A DNA stretch of 64,000 nucleotides from the NCBI GenBank assembly GCA_964020975.1, contig OZ026615.1:84507989-84571988 (forward strand). The letters run 5' to 3'. Below are positions 51,031-62,490 of this stretch, piece after piece (the first letter of the stretch is position 1; the number at the start of each line of letters is the position of its first letter). The DNA is from Hermodice carunculata (taxonomy: Eukaryota > Annelida > Polychaeta > Eunicida > Amphinomidae). The notes beneath the pieces were generated by a model. It did not search any database. It worked only from the letters and a program-made list of their open reading frames with translations, and had not been told where the DNA came from. Both the position numbers and the translations under genes were made by a program.

Positions 51031-52444
51031 AGGTTCGTTTACTTAAGAGGCATTTTGTTTGAAGTATGGCAAGACAAAACCAGATGTTCTTTGAATGAGC
51101 AATTGCTGAATTAATATTGTGTTTCAACACCAGTGGTGCACAGGGACTTTAAGTATAGTGAGGTATATAGGAAAACATTAAACTGTGATTTGTAGTCAGT
51201 ATCACCAAAGACATCATATAAAAAGCTGATGTTCTTAGTTTTCTTTATTGCTGTCCAATTATTAATAACAGAGAACAGAGAATAGATAAAACCTAATATT
51301 TTTGTGCCAATTAGGAACAATCTTAGTTTGGTATCCACGCGTAAGAGGGTGCATCCAGTTTTCCGCGCCAACACCATGCATTCCCCATTACAACATAATA
51401 GCTGATGTGAAAACAGTTCATTCACAAACAGATGGTCTTGAAATTGGTGCAATAACCCTACCACCTCCATCAGCTAGGCTAAGCATTCTGAACTAGTGCA
51501 TTTGAAGTCTTGTATTTAGCTACTTTGACGTTTCAATGAGAATGTGCACTAAACAATTTATTTTGTATTTCGAATTGTCAAAATCCTTAATGTTCGCAGG
51601 TACATAAAAATGTGAAAATAGCGAAAGCATAAGTCAATAGTACAGTATATATGCTTTATCATATGAATGGACCATGAACTGGTTCCTTCTCATTTATGCC
51701 GGTCCACACACAGCACCTTGTAACTCCTCATTTGCATGGTACAACACCTGTGGTTGTCCGGCGACGAAGTATTTTACTGCACACTTTGCCAATATCTTCA
51801 ATGTCAAGAGGCTGCTCATTCACATATTGGTTGACAACATTAGGTACTCCACGCAAGGCTACTATGTATGTCTCCTGCAATGTGAATATATGATGTGATG
51901 GGAAAAAATTAGGCAATCATGCAAAGAGTATTACAACAAATATTAAGCATATATAGCACTAAGAGTTGAAAAATGCCGAATTCATTTCAAGTACATTTCA
52001 ACGTGTACATTTCAGTGCAAGATGATTCCACAATACCTAATATGAAGGATAACATGGTTCAAAATGAAAAACAATCATTTGGTTTGGTTTGTGACATTGA
52101 AATTCACCTTTCTTGTTCATTTTGCTAGGCAATGAATTTGGAATATATTTGATATGCACAGTAACTGACATTCAAACTCTGAATCTTGTTTTTCTTTAGA
52201 CGTTATGAGCCGCTAGGCCAATCAAATGCCAGTTATACTATATAACAGATTTGTTCCACAAAATTTAAAAAAAAAAATAGCCACTTGATATTTTCATGCT
52301 TTACAGTTTCAATGAGTATCATAGATTTGCCGGACAGACGGTCCAAAAATATTATTTTCCGACAGAATTAATGAAAGAATGATTATATTCTGATTACTTA
52401 AAACGGTGATGCAAACAAATCGATTCACATTTACCCCTACATTT

Positions 52445-52450
52445 TTTATT
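52445..52450 (-). terminator. Candidate poly(A) signal AATAAA
   Basis: AATAAA on the minus strand about 210 bp past the stop at 52,659 that ends the kinase-like tail exon. It is consistent with the receptor transcript ending here. Confidence 0.35.
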
Positions 52451-52658
52451 TGCATGAATGATTTGCCCTTCGTTTGTCAAGGAAATTTTAAAAGAATAGC
52501 TCTGGTGCACTGTCAAGCAAATATGTCTTACAACGACGAACTTCCAATCATAAAAAAAAACATGCCGTTTTGGAGACCTTTGTCCAGAGCTGACAATTCG
52601 ACTACTCTAGTAAAGAAGTATAACGTCCCCTGTACTCACAATACCAAATAGTTCTGTC

Positions 52659-52951
52659 TTGTTACACAATATGTAAGGATGGAAAGGAATAATGTAGCAT
52701 GTTGTGTTTTTCATTGATCAGCTTGATGGTTTGTGCAGGGATATCAGTATTTTTACATGCCTTTTCCTGTCGAACTATCACGTCATCCACTTCAATTCCT
52801 GCCATACAAAGTCCAGCACGATGCAAACTTAACACTGCATTCACAAACGCCATCATTATCCTGTAGCATATTTTTATATCAGTGATCTCATCATGTTGAA
52901 GAAACGCTTTGAGTGTTGTGTCTCCAAATCCATGATCCTGGCAGATATCAA
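52659..52951 (-). CDS. Receptor tail exon, kinase-like (pseudokinase) segment
   Basis: A 293-bp exon, acceptor ttaacttttcag (phase 1), open to a stop at 52,659. It encodes DICQDHGFGDTTLKAFLQHD, then ICYRIMMAFVNAVLSLHRAG, then CMAGIEVDDVIV. The order matches the hinge/alpha-D (GTL..FL), alpha-E (...AV..LH..G) and catalytic loop to N-I-L-V of protein kinases. HRDLKPENILV is here MAGIEVDDVIV, so the catalytic Asp of HRD is absent and activity is unlikely. Phase fits the tail exon at 55.0 kb directly. No N-lobe (glycine loop, VAIK lysine) was found between them. The DFG region is not seen unless the frame at 51.8 kb belongs. The kinase assignment is by pattern only. Confidence 0.6.
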
Positions 52952-54022
52952 CTGAAAAGTTAATTCATAACATTGGCAATAAAATGTTGTGATCACGAAT
53001 TGTTTCCACATGGAAATATATATTGTGGAAAGCGATTTTGATTTATGCTACTAACAAATCTTAGTTGGAAGCTTGCAACTCCCTTTGTCCCCATCTGTGT
53101 TCTTTGGTATTCAAGATACTCTGAGCACTAGTGGCTAACCGAGTCTTGGGGCCTATCATTCACACATCAGCTAAACACAGAGTATAATATGGAACAACAA
53201 GACTGTTATCAGCCAATAATAAACTGCACATTTATACAGATGTCTTGCTTCAAAATACTTGCATCTAAGCCTGCCCATTTCAGTAGATTTTAAAGTCATA
53301 TGTAGAATGTTTGACAGCAGACAAGTAAAATATAAGCAACTGCAGGATAGTAATGTTTCTTTGGCAATATTTCAACGATCTAGTGAAACTATACAAATGT
53401 CCTGAGAAGCAGTATCAGACAGAAACGAATTTCATTCTGAGTATTTTTTTCTCTATTTAAAAGAACCCTCAAAACAGGAAGACGGTTGCCTTTCAGATTT
53501 CCGCTTTGCTGCTCTTGCCCATTACATAACGTGTGACAGTATATATGTAGATATGTGACCAAACAAGATATGTTGTATACATTTTGCTTGAAAAATGTGA
53601 AAGGTGAAAAAAAAATACTGCACAGGCTTGATGTGTTTTGTTTTCCTATTCATCATGTGGATATGTAACCTGGATAGGCTACAAACTTGAATAATTTTCA
53701 TAGTCAGACTATCATGCCACACAACTTACATAACACAAAGAACATAGTTATAATACAAAATTGCCTGTGACACATTTATGCTGATATTACCATGTGTAGG
53801 TTAATCCATTTTAGTGATTAAATTCCATTTCGCGTGTGCAATATGCAAAGTAGCATTAATCTGTAAAACAGTATTCCTCAGGCATCCTCCAGCATTGAAT
53901 TTTTGCCTTGATTCACCTGTTTATCTTCACACTGCTGTCTGTATGGGATTAAATTGTGTGCTATTCAAATCGAATTCTAGAAACGGCTACGAGTGTACTG
54001 GTGATTTAAATGACAGGTATCC

Positions 54023-54077
54023 CACACACACACACACACACACAAACATATATATATATGTGTGTGTGTGTGTGTAT
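54023..54077. repeat. (CA)n(TA)n(TG)n self-complementary microsatellite
   Basis: CA, TA and TG tracts in succession form a potential hairpin of about 25 bp per arm. Confidence 0.85.
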
Positions 54078-54089
54078 CACTCATTCCGA

Positions 54090-54820
54090 GATAATACCAG
54101 AATTTATGAATATTTGGGTCTTATTCTGAACACACCTTTCCACAAAAGTTTTGTGAAATCGTGTATGCTTACACAACAACTATTCGAAAACCAGTCTCTT
54201 ATAAGAAAAAAAAATGGATAGAATGTTTTGCAGCATTCCTTCGAAACAAAATATTACGGACTCACTGAATATTCAGTCTCTTTTCAAAAAGAAATTTGTT
54301 CGTAACATGATTCCAAAAGAATGCAAAATAAAAGATCCCCCGTTATTTCCTTTTAATAGGGCAATAATATTGGACAAAGTATCATTAGAAGAAATTTATG
54401 GCTTCAATTACTCCGGAGGATATTGCAGCGAATACAAAAGGAGTAAATATTCTAATTTTGTTGATTCATACCATAAAACATTTTTTACAGGTAATTTGGA
54501 TATAAAACAACTTTCAGTTTAACAGAACTGATGAAGAAAGGTACAAAATTTCGGATATGTCTTAAGTTAAACAGTGACAGTATTTTTCAGGATGCCAGTA
54601 ATGCATTGATTCCTACTGCATGAAATGGGTAAAGAAAGAAAGAAACAGGGAATTCCAAATATTTGAAAGATGGTTATCAAATATGAAAAGAGTCTTTCGA
54701 AATACAATATATCGTTACAATGTCCACCTTAAGAAATTCAATACGGTAAACTTAAAACAGCCTAAAGTCTCAAAAGCAGTCAAAGAACTGCCAGAAAAAT
54801 TTGATATCACTAAAATTGAC
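54090..54820 (+). pseudogene. Coding-like relic, probably retroelement-derived, family uncertain
   Basis: Several plus-strand frames look protein-like: NIQSLFKKKFVRNMIPKECK (54,258-54,320), then ILDKVSLEEIYGFNYSGG, KGTKFRICLKLNSD (about 54,540), and [20 protein letters not shown] (about 54,660-54,720). The KG.KFR block reminds me of the ends of some invertebrate retroelement polyproteins, but I cannot name the family. It is broken and lies antisense inside an intron of the receptor gene. Confidence 0.35.
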
Positions 54821-54823
54821 AAC

Positions 54824-54902
<79 letters not shown>

Positions 54903-54940
54903 TATATATATATATTTGTGTGTGTGTGTGTGTGTGTCTG
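54824..54940. repeat. (TA)n(TG)n compound microsatellite
   Basis: About 90 bp of TA and about 22 bp of TG, ending 57 bp beyond the donor of the 54,997 exon. Confidence 0.95.
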
Positions 54941-54996
54941 TGTATGTGTCCTATAGTGGTTTCTCTTTTGAATACTGTGAAGGATGGGGTACTTAC

Positions 54997-55057
54997 TCCG
55001 CGATCGTTTTGTTGCGTTGATAGATGCTTCTGTGTCGTTACTCTTCTTCATACAATA
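54997..55057 (-). CDS. Receptor C-terminal tail exon
   Basis: A 61-bp exon, acceptor tcttgtgtttcag (phase 0), donor GTAAGT (phase 1). It encodes [20 protein letters not shown], a basic and polar stretch suited to the cytoplasmic tail directly after helix 8. Phases match the TM7 exon upstream and the kinase-like exon downstream. Confidence 0.7.
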
Positions 55058-55167
55058 CTGAAACACAAGAAATGTTTTATCATATGATCATTATCTATTA
55101 TTATATTTATCCATAGATTGCATTTAGAGAGCATATGCAGAGATTACAACTGGGAAGTTATGCTTAC

Positions 55168-55295
55168 ATGTAACATCTGTACTGATGAGATGGTGTATAA
55201 TATGGGATTAATTGCCGAATTGACGGGTAAAAGACACACGACAGTCCATGCATAAACCTCTCCAGGAATGCTGGTGCCACTCATTGCTAAAACTC
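55168..55295 (-). CDS. Receptor TM7 exon
   Basis: A 128-bp exon, acceptor gttttcgttccag (phase 1), donor GTAAGC (phase 0). It encodes GVLAMSGTSIPGEVYAWTVV, then CLLPVNSAINPILYTISS. NPILY is the TM7 NPxxY motif of class A receptors. It completes the seven-helix domain of the large exon in frame (ending ...WVPINLMG). Confidence 0.93.
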
Positions 55296-55839
55296 CTGGA
55301 ACGAAAACAATTCTTTGAAAGGATGTAAAAAACCTTGATGCGCAGCAAAGATGATAAAGTTGACACTCATAAAGTGTATCAACTGTATGATATATAATAA
55401 CATGTGTGGAGAAAGGCAGGAACTCTCCAAACAAGTATAATATGACAGTAAAAATGGAACCGAGTTGTTGATACTTCTGCCATGGAGCTCTCTTCATGTA
55501 TACAATGATTACCGAACAAAATTAAGCCAGGTCATTTGACTAAGTCATTCGATGAGTTGGAAGCTCTCACAAATCACATATATTTATCCTTACATCCAGC
55601 CACAGTAAGTCGTATAATGTTAACTTCACTTCATTTTCTAGTTATATATATATGTAATTTGAATGACTCTTGTGGCACGTCTTCATGATCAAAAAGAAAT
55701 TAATATCATCATAACATTGCAACAGTAGTTGCTTAGTGTAAGCAAATTTTTGAAGATAGATCCTGAATGTAGAGGCATGAAACATACATATGTACGACAT
55801 ACAAAAAACAAGCGACACTGATATATCAACAATACTCAC

Positions 55840-57393
55840 CCATTAAATTTATAGGCACCCAACAACAGAAGTCAGTCAAAACAATGAACGTCATTTTTCT
55901 GGCAGCAGCTAAGTCTGATTTTCTCTGATCACTTCCAGCTGCATATCCAGCTGCTTTAATCACTTGGTACATGTACCCATAGGCGAAAAATATAAACACA
56001 AACGTGAAAAAGTTCAAACCATGGAAAATTGCTACGGAGTATTCCCACCCAGGCGTAGTTTCTTGCGTAATATGTAGTGAAACACACACACCCGATCGAG
56101 AATAAAACTGACCAGAGAAATATTCTAGGGGCAGTAGAGGAATTCCTGCCAGGAATAATACAAAAGTCCATACTCCTGCCATTATGATCATAGCCCTTTT
56201 CATATTGAGGGCTTTTCCCCTAAATGGCAAGACAATATTTTTGAAACGATCACCAGTTATAACACAAAGACTAAGAACTGATGCCTCACTTGAAACAGTG
56301 GAAATAAAACCAAGAAACTGACACCAAGCACTATGTTTCCATTTCATTGCACTTTCTATATAAATGCCTCTGTATATGGTATCTGTGTAACCTATAGATA
56401 TCAAATATATCCCCATCAAAAAATCTGCAAACGCCAAATTGGCTACCAAGAAACCCGGGACTCTATTCTGATCTTTCCTATGAAGACGTAAAACTAAAAC
56501 AAAACCATTACCTAGAAAAGCTATACTTCCTAAAATCCAAAGCGTTATTCTTAGTATGTTATTCCTAAGAAGATCATCACACGAAGAAAACTCATCTCGC
56601 TTGGGAAAACAGTTTTCCTCCCTCACCCAGTCAGCAAAGCAACAAAATTTAAAGTCATCCGATTTTAAGTAGGCAAGATTTTGGACATCTGTAAATATTA
56701 GTTTGGAGAATTCCTCGAGTGTGTTACTGGATATATCAAGCCAATTTAAGTGAACAAGACCCTTAAATGCGCCTCGCGATACAGAAACAAGCCTATTATT
56801 AGATATATCTAGTTGCTCAAGAAAAGTTAAACCATGAAAAGTGTTATACGCCAATCTCGTTACACCCAGATCTTTCAATGAAAGAACGGGAAGATTTGAC
56901 AAACCATTAAAAACACCTGGCACAAGAGTCTGAAGTTTTGCATTTCCTTTCAAATTCAGATTGATGAGATTTTTCAGACCAGCAAATGTGGAATTAACCA
57001 ACATTAAAAACGTGTTGTGTGAAAGATCCAGTGCATATAAATTCGGTAGTCCAGAAAATACCATTGGTTTGATATAAGAGATACTATTGAATGATAGGTC
57101 CAATTCAGCTAAATTTGCAAACTGTGACAATGACGTATCATTTAAACCAATTAAATTATGTGATAGATTTAACCATCGGGCTTCAGAGGACACCTCAGCC
57201 GGAATAAGGGTAAGGTTTGCTGCAGTACACTGATACTCAAAGCCCAGACATGTGCAGTTTGTGGGGCACTTCAAGTCACAGAACCACTCATCATCCTTGA
57301 AAGGACAATGAATCTCTCCATCACATCGCTGAGCCAGTGGGAGACAGTTGTTCCTGGCACGACACTTGTACATGCCAGGGCAGGAAAAAGATC
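55840..57393 (-). CDS. LDLa-LRR-seven-helix receptor, main exon (LGR/GRL101-type)
   Basis: A 1,554-bp exon, 517 complete codons, phase 1-1, acceptor tctacatttgtag, donor GTGAGT. Residues about 4-40: an LDLa unit (CDGEIHCPFKDDEWFC keeps the acidic calcium site). About 44-60: LRR N-cap CPTNCTCLGFEYQC. About 64-270: seven LRRs of LxxLxLxxN type. About 278-305: C-cap (FCCFADW...C). From about 312: TM1 (GNGFVLVL), TM2 (NLAFADFLMGIYLI), TM3 ending in TGDRF in place of DRY, TM4, TM5 and TM6 with CCWVPINLMG. The WKHSAWCQ and SSEASVLSL blocks are typical of relaxin-receptor-like (type C) LGRs and Lymnaea GRL101. It is a plasma-membrane receptor likely sensing a peptide or protein ligand; the ligand is unknown. 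Confidence 0.96.
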
Positions 57394-57542
57394 CTACAAA
57401 TGTAGATACAGGTTCTCCCATAATTTGTTCTGTGGCAATAGTTGTACCTTCTCTCTTTAGAATGTAAATAGGCTTTTGCAAGTTTTATGCTTTAAATTGT
57501 TATTTTGAGGAAAACATACAATGTTTATATAGATAAATATAT

Positions 57543-57570
57543 CTCTGTGTGTGTGTGTGTGTGTGTATGT
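57543..57570. repeat. Short (TG)n tract
   Basis: About 14 TG units in the intron between LDLa exons. Confidence 0.85.
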
Positions 57571-58106
57571 ATTTATATGCACATATTTATGCATGTAACA
57601 AGAATGAAAACCCATGCACAGCTTGTCTTTGTAAGATTTTCTTCACACTCAGCTAGTGTACATTAAATATATTTCCAGGACAACTACTCAGTTGATAATA
57701 TGTTTCGTTGGTCAAGGAAAACAGAACTTAAAACTGATATATAATTACTATTTGATATCTTCATGATAAATCTAATTTCCATCAATGGTTAGCAATACCA
57801 GAATGGGGGAGGGGGCAATAAATTATAAAGATAATGGGAATATATAATCGAATGTGCTCTCAATTGTTCAGATAAATGGAAATACATCACAAAGTGCTTG
57901 AAATAATTGTATCAGCAAAAACTGCGTTTCATGGCCAATGGAATAAAGTTCCAGTTTATATGGGGATTGACGAACAGTTGTGACAATTGAACAAGACGAT
58001 GTTGATATTTAAATGGAAGGGGCCAGTAAATCTGCAAATGATGACCTGCACTCCTCGAGCACGACTTCAGACTAGTCTGCATTTCAAAATTGATCATTAC
58101 GATCAT

Positions 58107-58217
58107 ACATGTATGTATGTATGTATGTATGTATGTATGTATGTATGTTTGTATGTATGTGTATGTATGTATGTATGTATGTATGTATGTATGTATGTAT
58201 GTATGTATGTATGTATG
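58107..58217. repeat. (GTAT)n microsatellite abutting a splice donor
   Basis: About 27 GTAT units whose right end is 5 bp from the GTAAGC donor of the LDLa exon at 58,223. The exon's frame runs on into it as His-Thr-Tyr-Ile repeats, which are not part of the protein. Confidence 0.95.
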
Positions 58218-58222
58218 CTTAC

Positions 58223-58339
58223 CACACGTTGTCTCATCCTCTCCATGAGGGCAATCATTAGATCCATCACATATTGCTCCATCTGGTATACAGTAACTAC
58301 CTGGACACTTGGAAAAGAATTGCTGACAGGTCTCATTTT
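58223..58339 (-). CDS. LDLa domain exon of the receptor
   Basis: A 117-bp exon, phase 1-1, acceptor gttatattgaaacag, donor GTAAGC. It encodes NETCQQFFSKCPGSYCIPDG, then ICDGSNDCPHGEDETTC. This is an LDLa repeat with the CDGSNDCPHGEDE calcium site intact. Spliced to its neighbours it gives ...HLQNCENETCQQF and ...ETTCGSFSCPG. The first part may pair with cysteines of the preceding exon. Confidence 0.92.
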
Positions 58340-59329
58340 CTGTTTCAATATAACACACATGGAATACAAATAACCGTTTTTTGTTTAGTATATTTCAGAA
58401 TACAAGGAATGACATCTATAGGAGTCCAGTGTATATTTGGTATACCATCCTAGAACCGAAATTAAGTGTATAACTTCCTAATACAAGGTAGCATGTCCCC
58501 ATATTATCTTCTACAAACTAGGTTTTCAACTGTTTGTTCGTTCTATGGACATGCAAGGTTTACCTTGTTAATATTCATTGCTTCTGAGTATTGTCTGCAA
58601 ACGTCCAGTCACATTCTTAAGTTTTTGTTGCAAATTACTTATGAAACAGCCTAACATCAACATATTCAACCCTAAATATTTCCATCGAGTTGCAACTTTA
58701 TTACGTTCTTTATACACTTGTGTTGTCTAGTAACATAGAGCTGACATGGCGGCTTCAATCCTAAGAAAAAGTATTGATTCAACTCTTTAACCCATATTAG
58801 AAGCACAACCCATGGCAGAGATACTGACTTTGACGTATTTCCCACGTTTTATGCTTACAAAGGAGATAGAAAAACCACTAACGACTCCCAACAGGGTAAG
58901 GGCTAAAAAAACTTGCTCTCTGTTTCTTTCGTGGGTGTGTCCAGCGGGGAAAGTAGGATATTTCTTGTTGGGGTAGTGTTCTTAACATTCCTATCAAATC
59001 ATTTCCAAACATATTATATATATACCTCAAAAGTCTGTAATTTTGTGAATTAAAAAAGTGTAAACCGACATATTGTCACTATCAAACAAGAACGTAAGTC
59101 GTATGATAATAACCATAACACAAAATGAACTCTTTTGTGAAGTTTTGTTTCTAGCAGACCATGGACATTATGTGAGTTTGTTCTCTTCCAACAAATTTCT
59201 TTTTGTCCTGTTAATATGCATATACCACACTAGAATTGCTGTTCAGTAGTGCATGAAAAACCTGAGAATTTTGTTCTAAAAAGATTGTCATTGCCAACTG
59301 TCGTATAATTTATCGAATGGATATGTGGA

Positions 59330-59400
59330 TGCGTTTACCATTTCAGCTAGGTGACTGGTGTCGAAGGTTGGAGGTTCGAATCCGGCTCGTTCAGAACATA
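59330..59400 (+). mobile_element. Possible tRNA-derived SINE fragment
   Basis: ggaggttcgaatccggct contains a perfect B box (GGTTCGAATCC) with an A-box-like tcagctaggtgactgg about 25 bp before it. No full cloverleaf is seen. It lies in the intron about 40 bp from the LDLa-like exon at 59,439. Confidence 0.4.
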
Positions 59401-59438
59401 AAATAAATAGCCGTAATTTCTAGAGAAAAAAAACTAAC

Positions 59439-59573
59439 CACAATTTTGGAGATGTGTGGCATCTCGGCATCCTTTCATTGTTCCATGTTGATCCCGATCA
59501 TAATGACAGTGTTGATGTGGAGTATAGGACTGTCCATTATTACATCTAAGTTTTGCTGATGCTCTGCTATATT
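59439..59573 (-). CDS. Cysteine-rich GCRD-type exon before the LDLa array
   Basis: A 135-bp exon, phase 1-1, acceptor cgttcttttggtag, donor GTTAGT. It encodes KLRCNNGQSYTPHQHCHYD, then KGCRDATHLQNC. The GCRD.THL..C block followed, across the splice, by C....KCPGSYCIP is, as I recall, a recurrent arrangement in lophotrochozoan GRL101-like receptors. Only four cysteines are present and the calcium-site acidic residues of a true LDLa are missing. Confidence 0.8.
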
Positions 59574-59633
59574 CTACCAAAAGAACGAATAGTGTGTGTC
59601 ATTATTTCAAGACATAACGTGGTCTCGCTCAGA

Positions 59634-59880
59634 TGAATAACATTTTAACATTCCTTGCAATTGCAATTAAAATCAAATGGTGGTCAATTTTGCAGACTAA
59701 ATGTAGTCCATAGATAACGAAATTTCCTGTGCATAAATGCGTTAACTAAGTTCCTATTAATAACTTAGTTAACGCATTTATGCACAGGAAATTACGTTAT
59801 CTATGGACTACATTTAGTCTGCAAAATTGACCACCATTTGATTTTAATTGCAATTGCAAGGAATGTTAAAATGTGATTCA
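59634..59880. repeat. Near-perfect 112-bp inverted repeat (hairpin) with 9-bp loop
   Basis: Left arm 59,641-59,752, loop 59,753-59,761, right arm 59,762-59,873. The arms differ at one position, and the pairing continues about 7 bp outward with one more mismatch. It has no coding content. It is likely a foldback/MITE-type insertion or a recent inverted duplication in the receptor intron. Confidence 0.95.
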
Positions 59881-60499
59881 CGACAGGTAATCAGGTCCTT
59901 TGACCAATAAGGTTGTGGTAGGAAGCATGTGTCACAGACAAAAAGATATGGTCGAGATACTTCACACTTTGCAAAATCTAAACACACAAAACTTTAGCAT
60001 TTTGAAAGGAGAAACCAGTAGTAATACCTAACCGGAAAAAGGCGCTACGGATTTGCTAGGTTTAACATGTAATAAATGCTATGTTAACCATGCCCACCAG
60101 GCTAAAAGGGACATTTCCTGTGAGGGTCCTTTTCTACATATATTCTGAGGGATCAAACATAAGTAAGAATTACTAGTATTTGATTACCTATGCTCATAAA
60201 AAACTTGCATGTCATTATGAAATTAACATGGGTCTTACAGGCTTGTTCTTCTGAGTAGATTTAGATATCCTTGGATATCTGACTTTTGCTGTATTGAACT
60301 TTGCTGTCAGTCTTGAGTAGAATAAATGAAGGTCAGAACTCTTTTCCTGATTTATTTGAGTAAAACACCACTATCTAGTTTTTGTTCTGAGCTGTTGTTA
60401 GGGGAAATGGCCTAAACGCACTCCAGCACGTAACAAACAACGTGTATTCTCACTTGACACGAATACATCACAAGACAAGGGAGCACTGCATGTTCTCTT

Positions 60500-62240
60500 T
60501 ACAGGCCGGCACTAGAGGTCCTCACTGTGTTTACCTACTTACATTTTTTCCCCTTCAAGAGTGTCCTCCTTAATCATTAAATCTTTACTCACCTCTACAT
60601 TTCTCTCATTGTTTTTAACTACAAGAAAATGTCCAAAACTTTGTCTGCTGTAAAGTGTCTTTGAAAATGAACTTTCCTTAACTTTGGTCCACTAAGGACT
60701 TTTACAGCTACAGCCTGGCCTGGGCTAAAGCTCCTCTCTGCATTTTCTATATGAGCATCCTGTCGCCTTTTTTAAAGCTTTTTCGTGTATCCTGACATAA
60801 TTGCCCAATTGAACACGTCCTTTACCTACTCCCCTTGGAGTCTAGAATGATCGTCACGAATTAGCTGAATACAGCCATACACAGCCTGATACGGTGGAAC
60901 ACTTGTGGGACGATTCGGAAAAAATTATGTGCAAGCATAGCTTGCGGTAACACTACATCTAATTGCTTTCACACTCAGCAGTTTTTAATATTCTATGGGC
61001 CTTTTCAAACAGTATTTTCCTGAGGTCAATACACTGGTGTGAAGTTTTGCATAATACATCACACTTTTGCGTATGATCGTGGACCAATCCGAGGTAAAAA
61101 CAGATCGTTTATCTGAGTACAAAATGCGTGGTGGACCTTAAACACCGATGATGCGATCAAAAGCAGTCATCGCTGCATTTATTGTTGCACAAGATAGAGG
61201 CCAGGCTATAACAAACCTTGTTTAATTATCTTCGTATGTAAAAATATACCTTTATCCTGCATTGGCCCTCGTTAATGGCCCACAAAAATCACAATGCACA
61301 ATTTGCCAAAGTTTTGTGACTGTGTTTGTCAGAGAAACGGGAAATTCGGGCACAGCATGTGGGCCCAATAAGCATACTTTACACTTTACAATAAAATCCT
61401 GAACCTCCTTGAGTGTTATTTTGTCATATACCGTTTTGCTAGCTCTGAAGTGTGTTCTGCACCAAAATGTGTAAAACCATGTGCACAAGCAACAATGTCT
61501 TCTTGCTCCGAATCCCTGGTAACAGCTAAAACAGGTAACTCAATGTCATTGTCTGGAATAGGGGCTCGGCTCAAGACATCACTGGGAATATTATGTTTCC
61601 CTTCCAAAAAATCTACACTATGAAGCATCTCAGCAAGCTCTGAACTCCAACGAGCCAGCTCTGGTGATGCAGAGGCTATTATCAATCAAACGGCAGTGGT
61701 CAGTGCGCTTAATGCATTTACCGTAATACAAATATCCATGAAATATATGAGTTGCCCAAATAATGGCAAGAGCTTCTCTGAGAATATTAAATTAATAGCG
61801 CTCTTGTTTTTCTTCATTATTTTTATTTTTCCTTTATTTTATTATTATTTTTTCGTGTATAACAAATTGCAAGTTTATAACTGTTCTGGTCAGCCTGTAA
61901 CAACACACCTGATAATCCAGTATTGAACTATCACTGGTGGGGCAGAAGGACTAAAATCTGGATATTGCAATACTGGTACTGATAGTAACTTTGCTTTCAA
62001 ATGATCAAATGCCTCTTGCTCTGTTTCACCCTTTGGTATTTTTTACGGACAATTGCATATCGCAAAGGCAATACATGATCTGCAAGATCCGAAATGAACC
62101 TATCAAAATAACCACACAAGCCCACAAAGGCATGTACTTGTACTTCCTTGCAGGCTATTGGTACAGAAAAGTCACGAATTGCCTGTATTCCTTTACAGCC
62201 TGGATAAACATCCGACTCTAACCATTCAAAAATATATACC
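60500..62240 (-). mobile_element. LTR retrotransposon fossil (Ty3/Gypsy-like pol)
   Basis: The minus strand carries, from right to left, traces of the end of reverse transcriptase, RNase H (DFLEGKHNIPSDVLSRAPI near 61,590) and integrase: zinc-finger region with FIVKCKVC and catalytic-core start LWQIVHCDFCGPL near 61,300. The order RT, RNase H, integrase is that of Gypsy-like elements. It is clearly broken in many places and no LTRs were identified, so it is an old copy. It sits in the intron between the 62.5-kb and 59.5-kb exons of the receptor gene. Confidence 0.85.
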
Positions 62241-62490
62241 TCGTGGCACTTTCCATAAGGATTATTTGGCTGGTTGGGCTACAGTATATAAGCTTGTATC
62301 ATAACGTATCAAATTCTCAATAAATTTCTTACAGGTTATTCAATAACAGAAACCAAAATGTGATACCACACAACAGAATAATTTCTTTGCCAGTTTCACC
62401 ACAAAATTGAAGGCACTCTCCATACTGGATCAAAAGGATACGATATATGAAAATAAAGATTTTTCTGTTAAGACAATGAAGGGTATTCAC

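Noticed and set aside
51728-51895. Minus-strand frame with YVNEQPLDIEDIGKVCSKIL as continuation of the kinase-like tail
   Set aside because: Acceptor ttcacattgcag is fine and the segment could be a kinase alpha-F region, but the preceding exon already ends in a stop with a poly(A) signal, and its alternative donor (GTGTAA) is weak.
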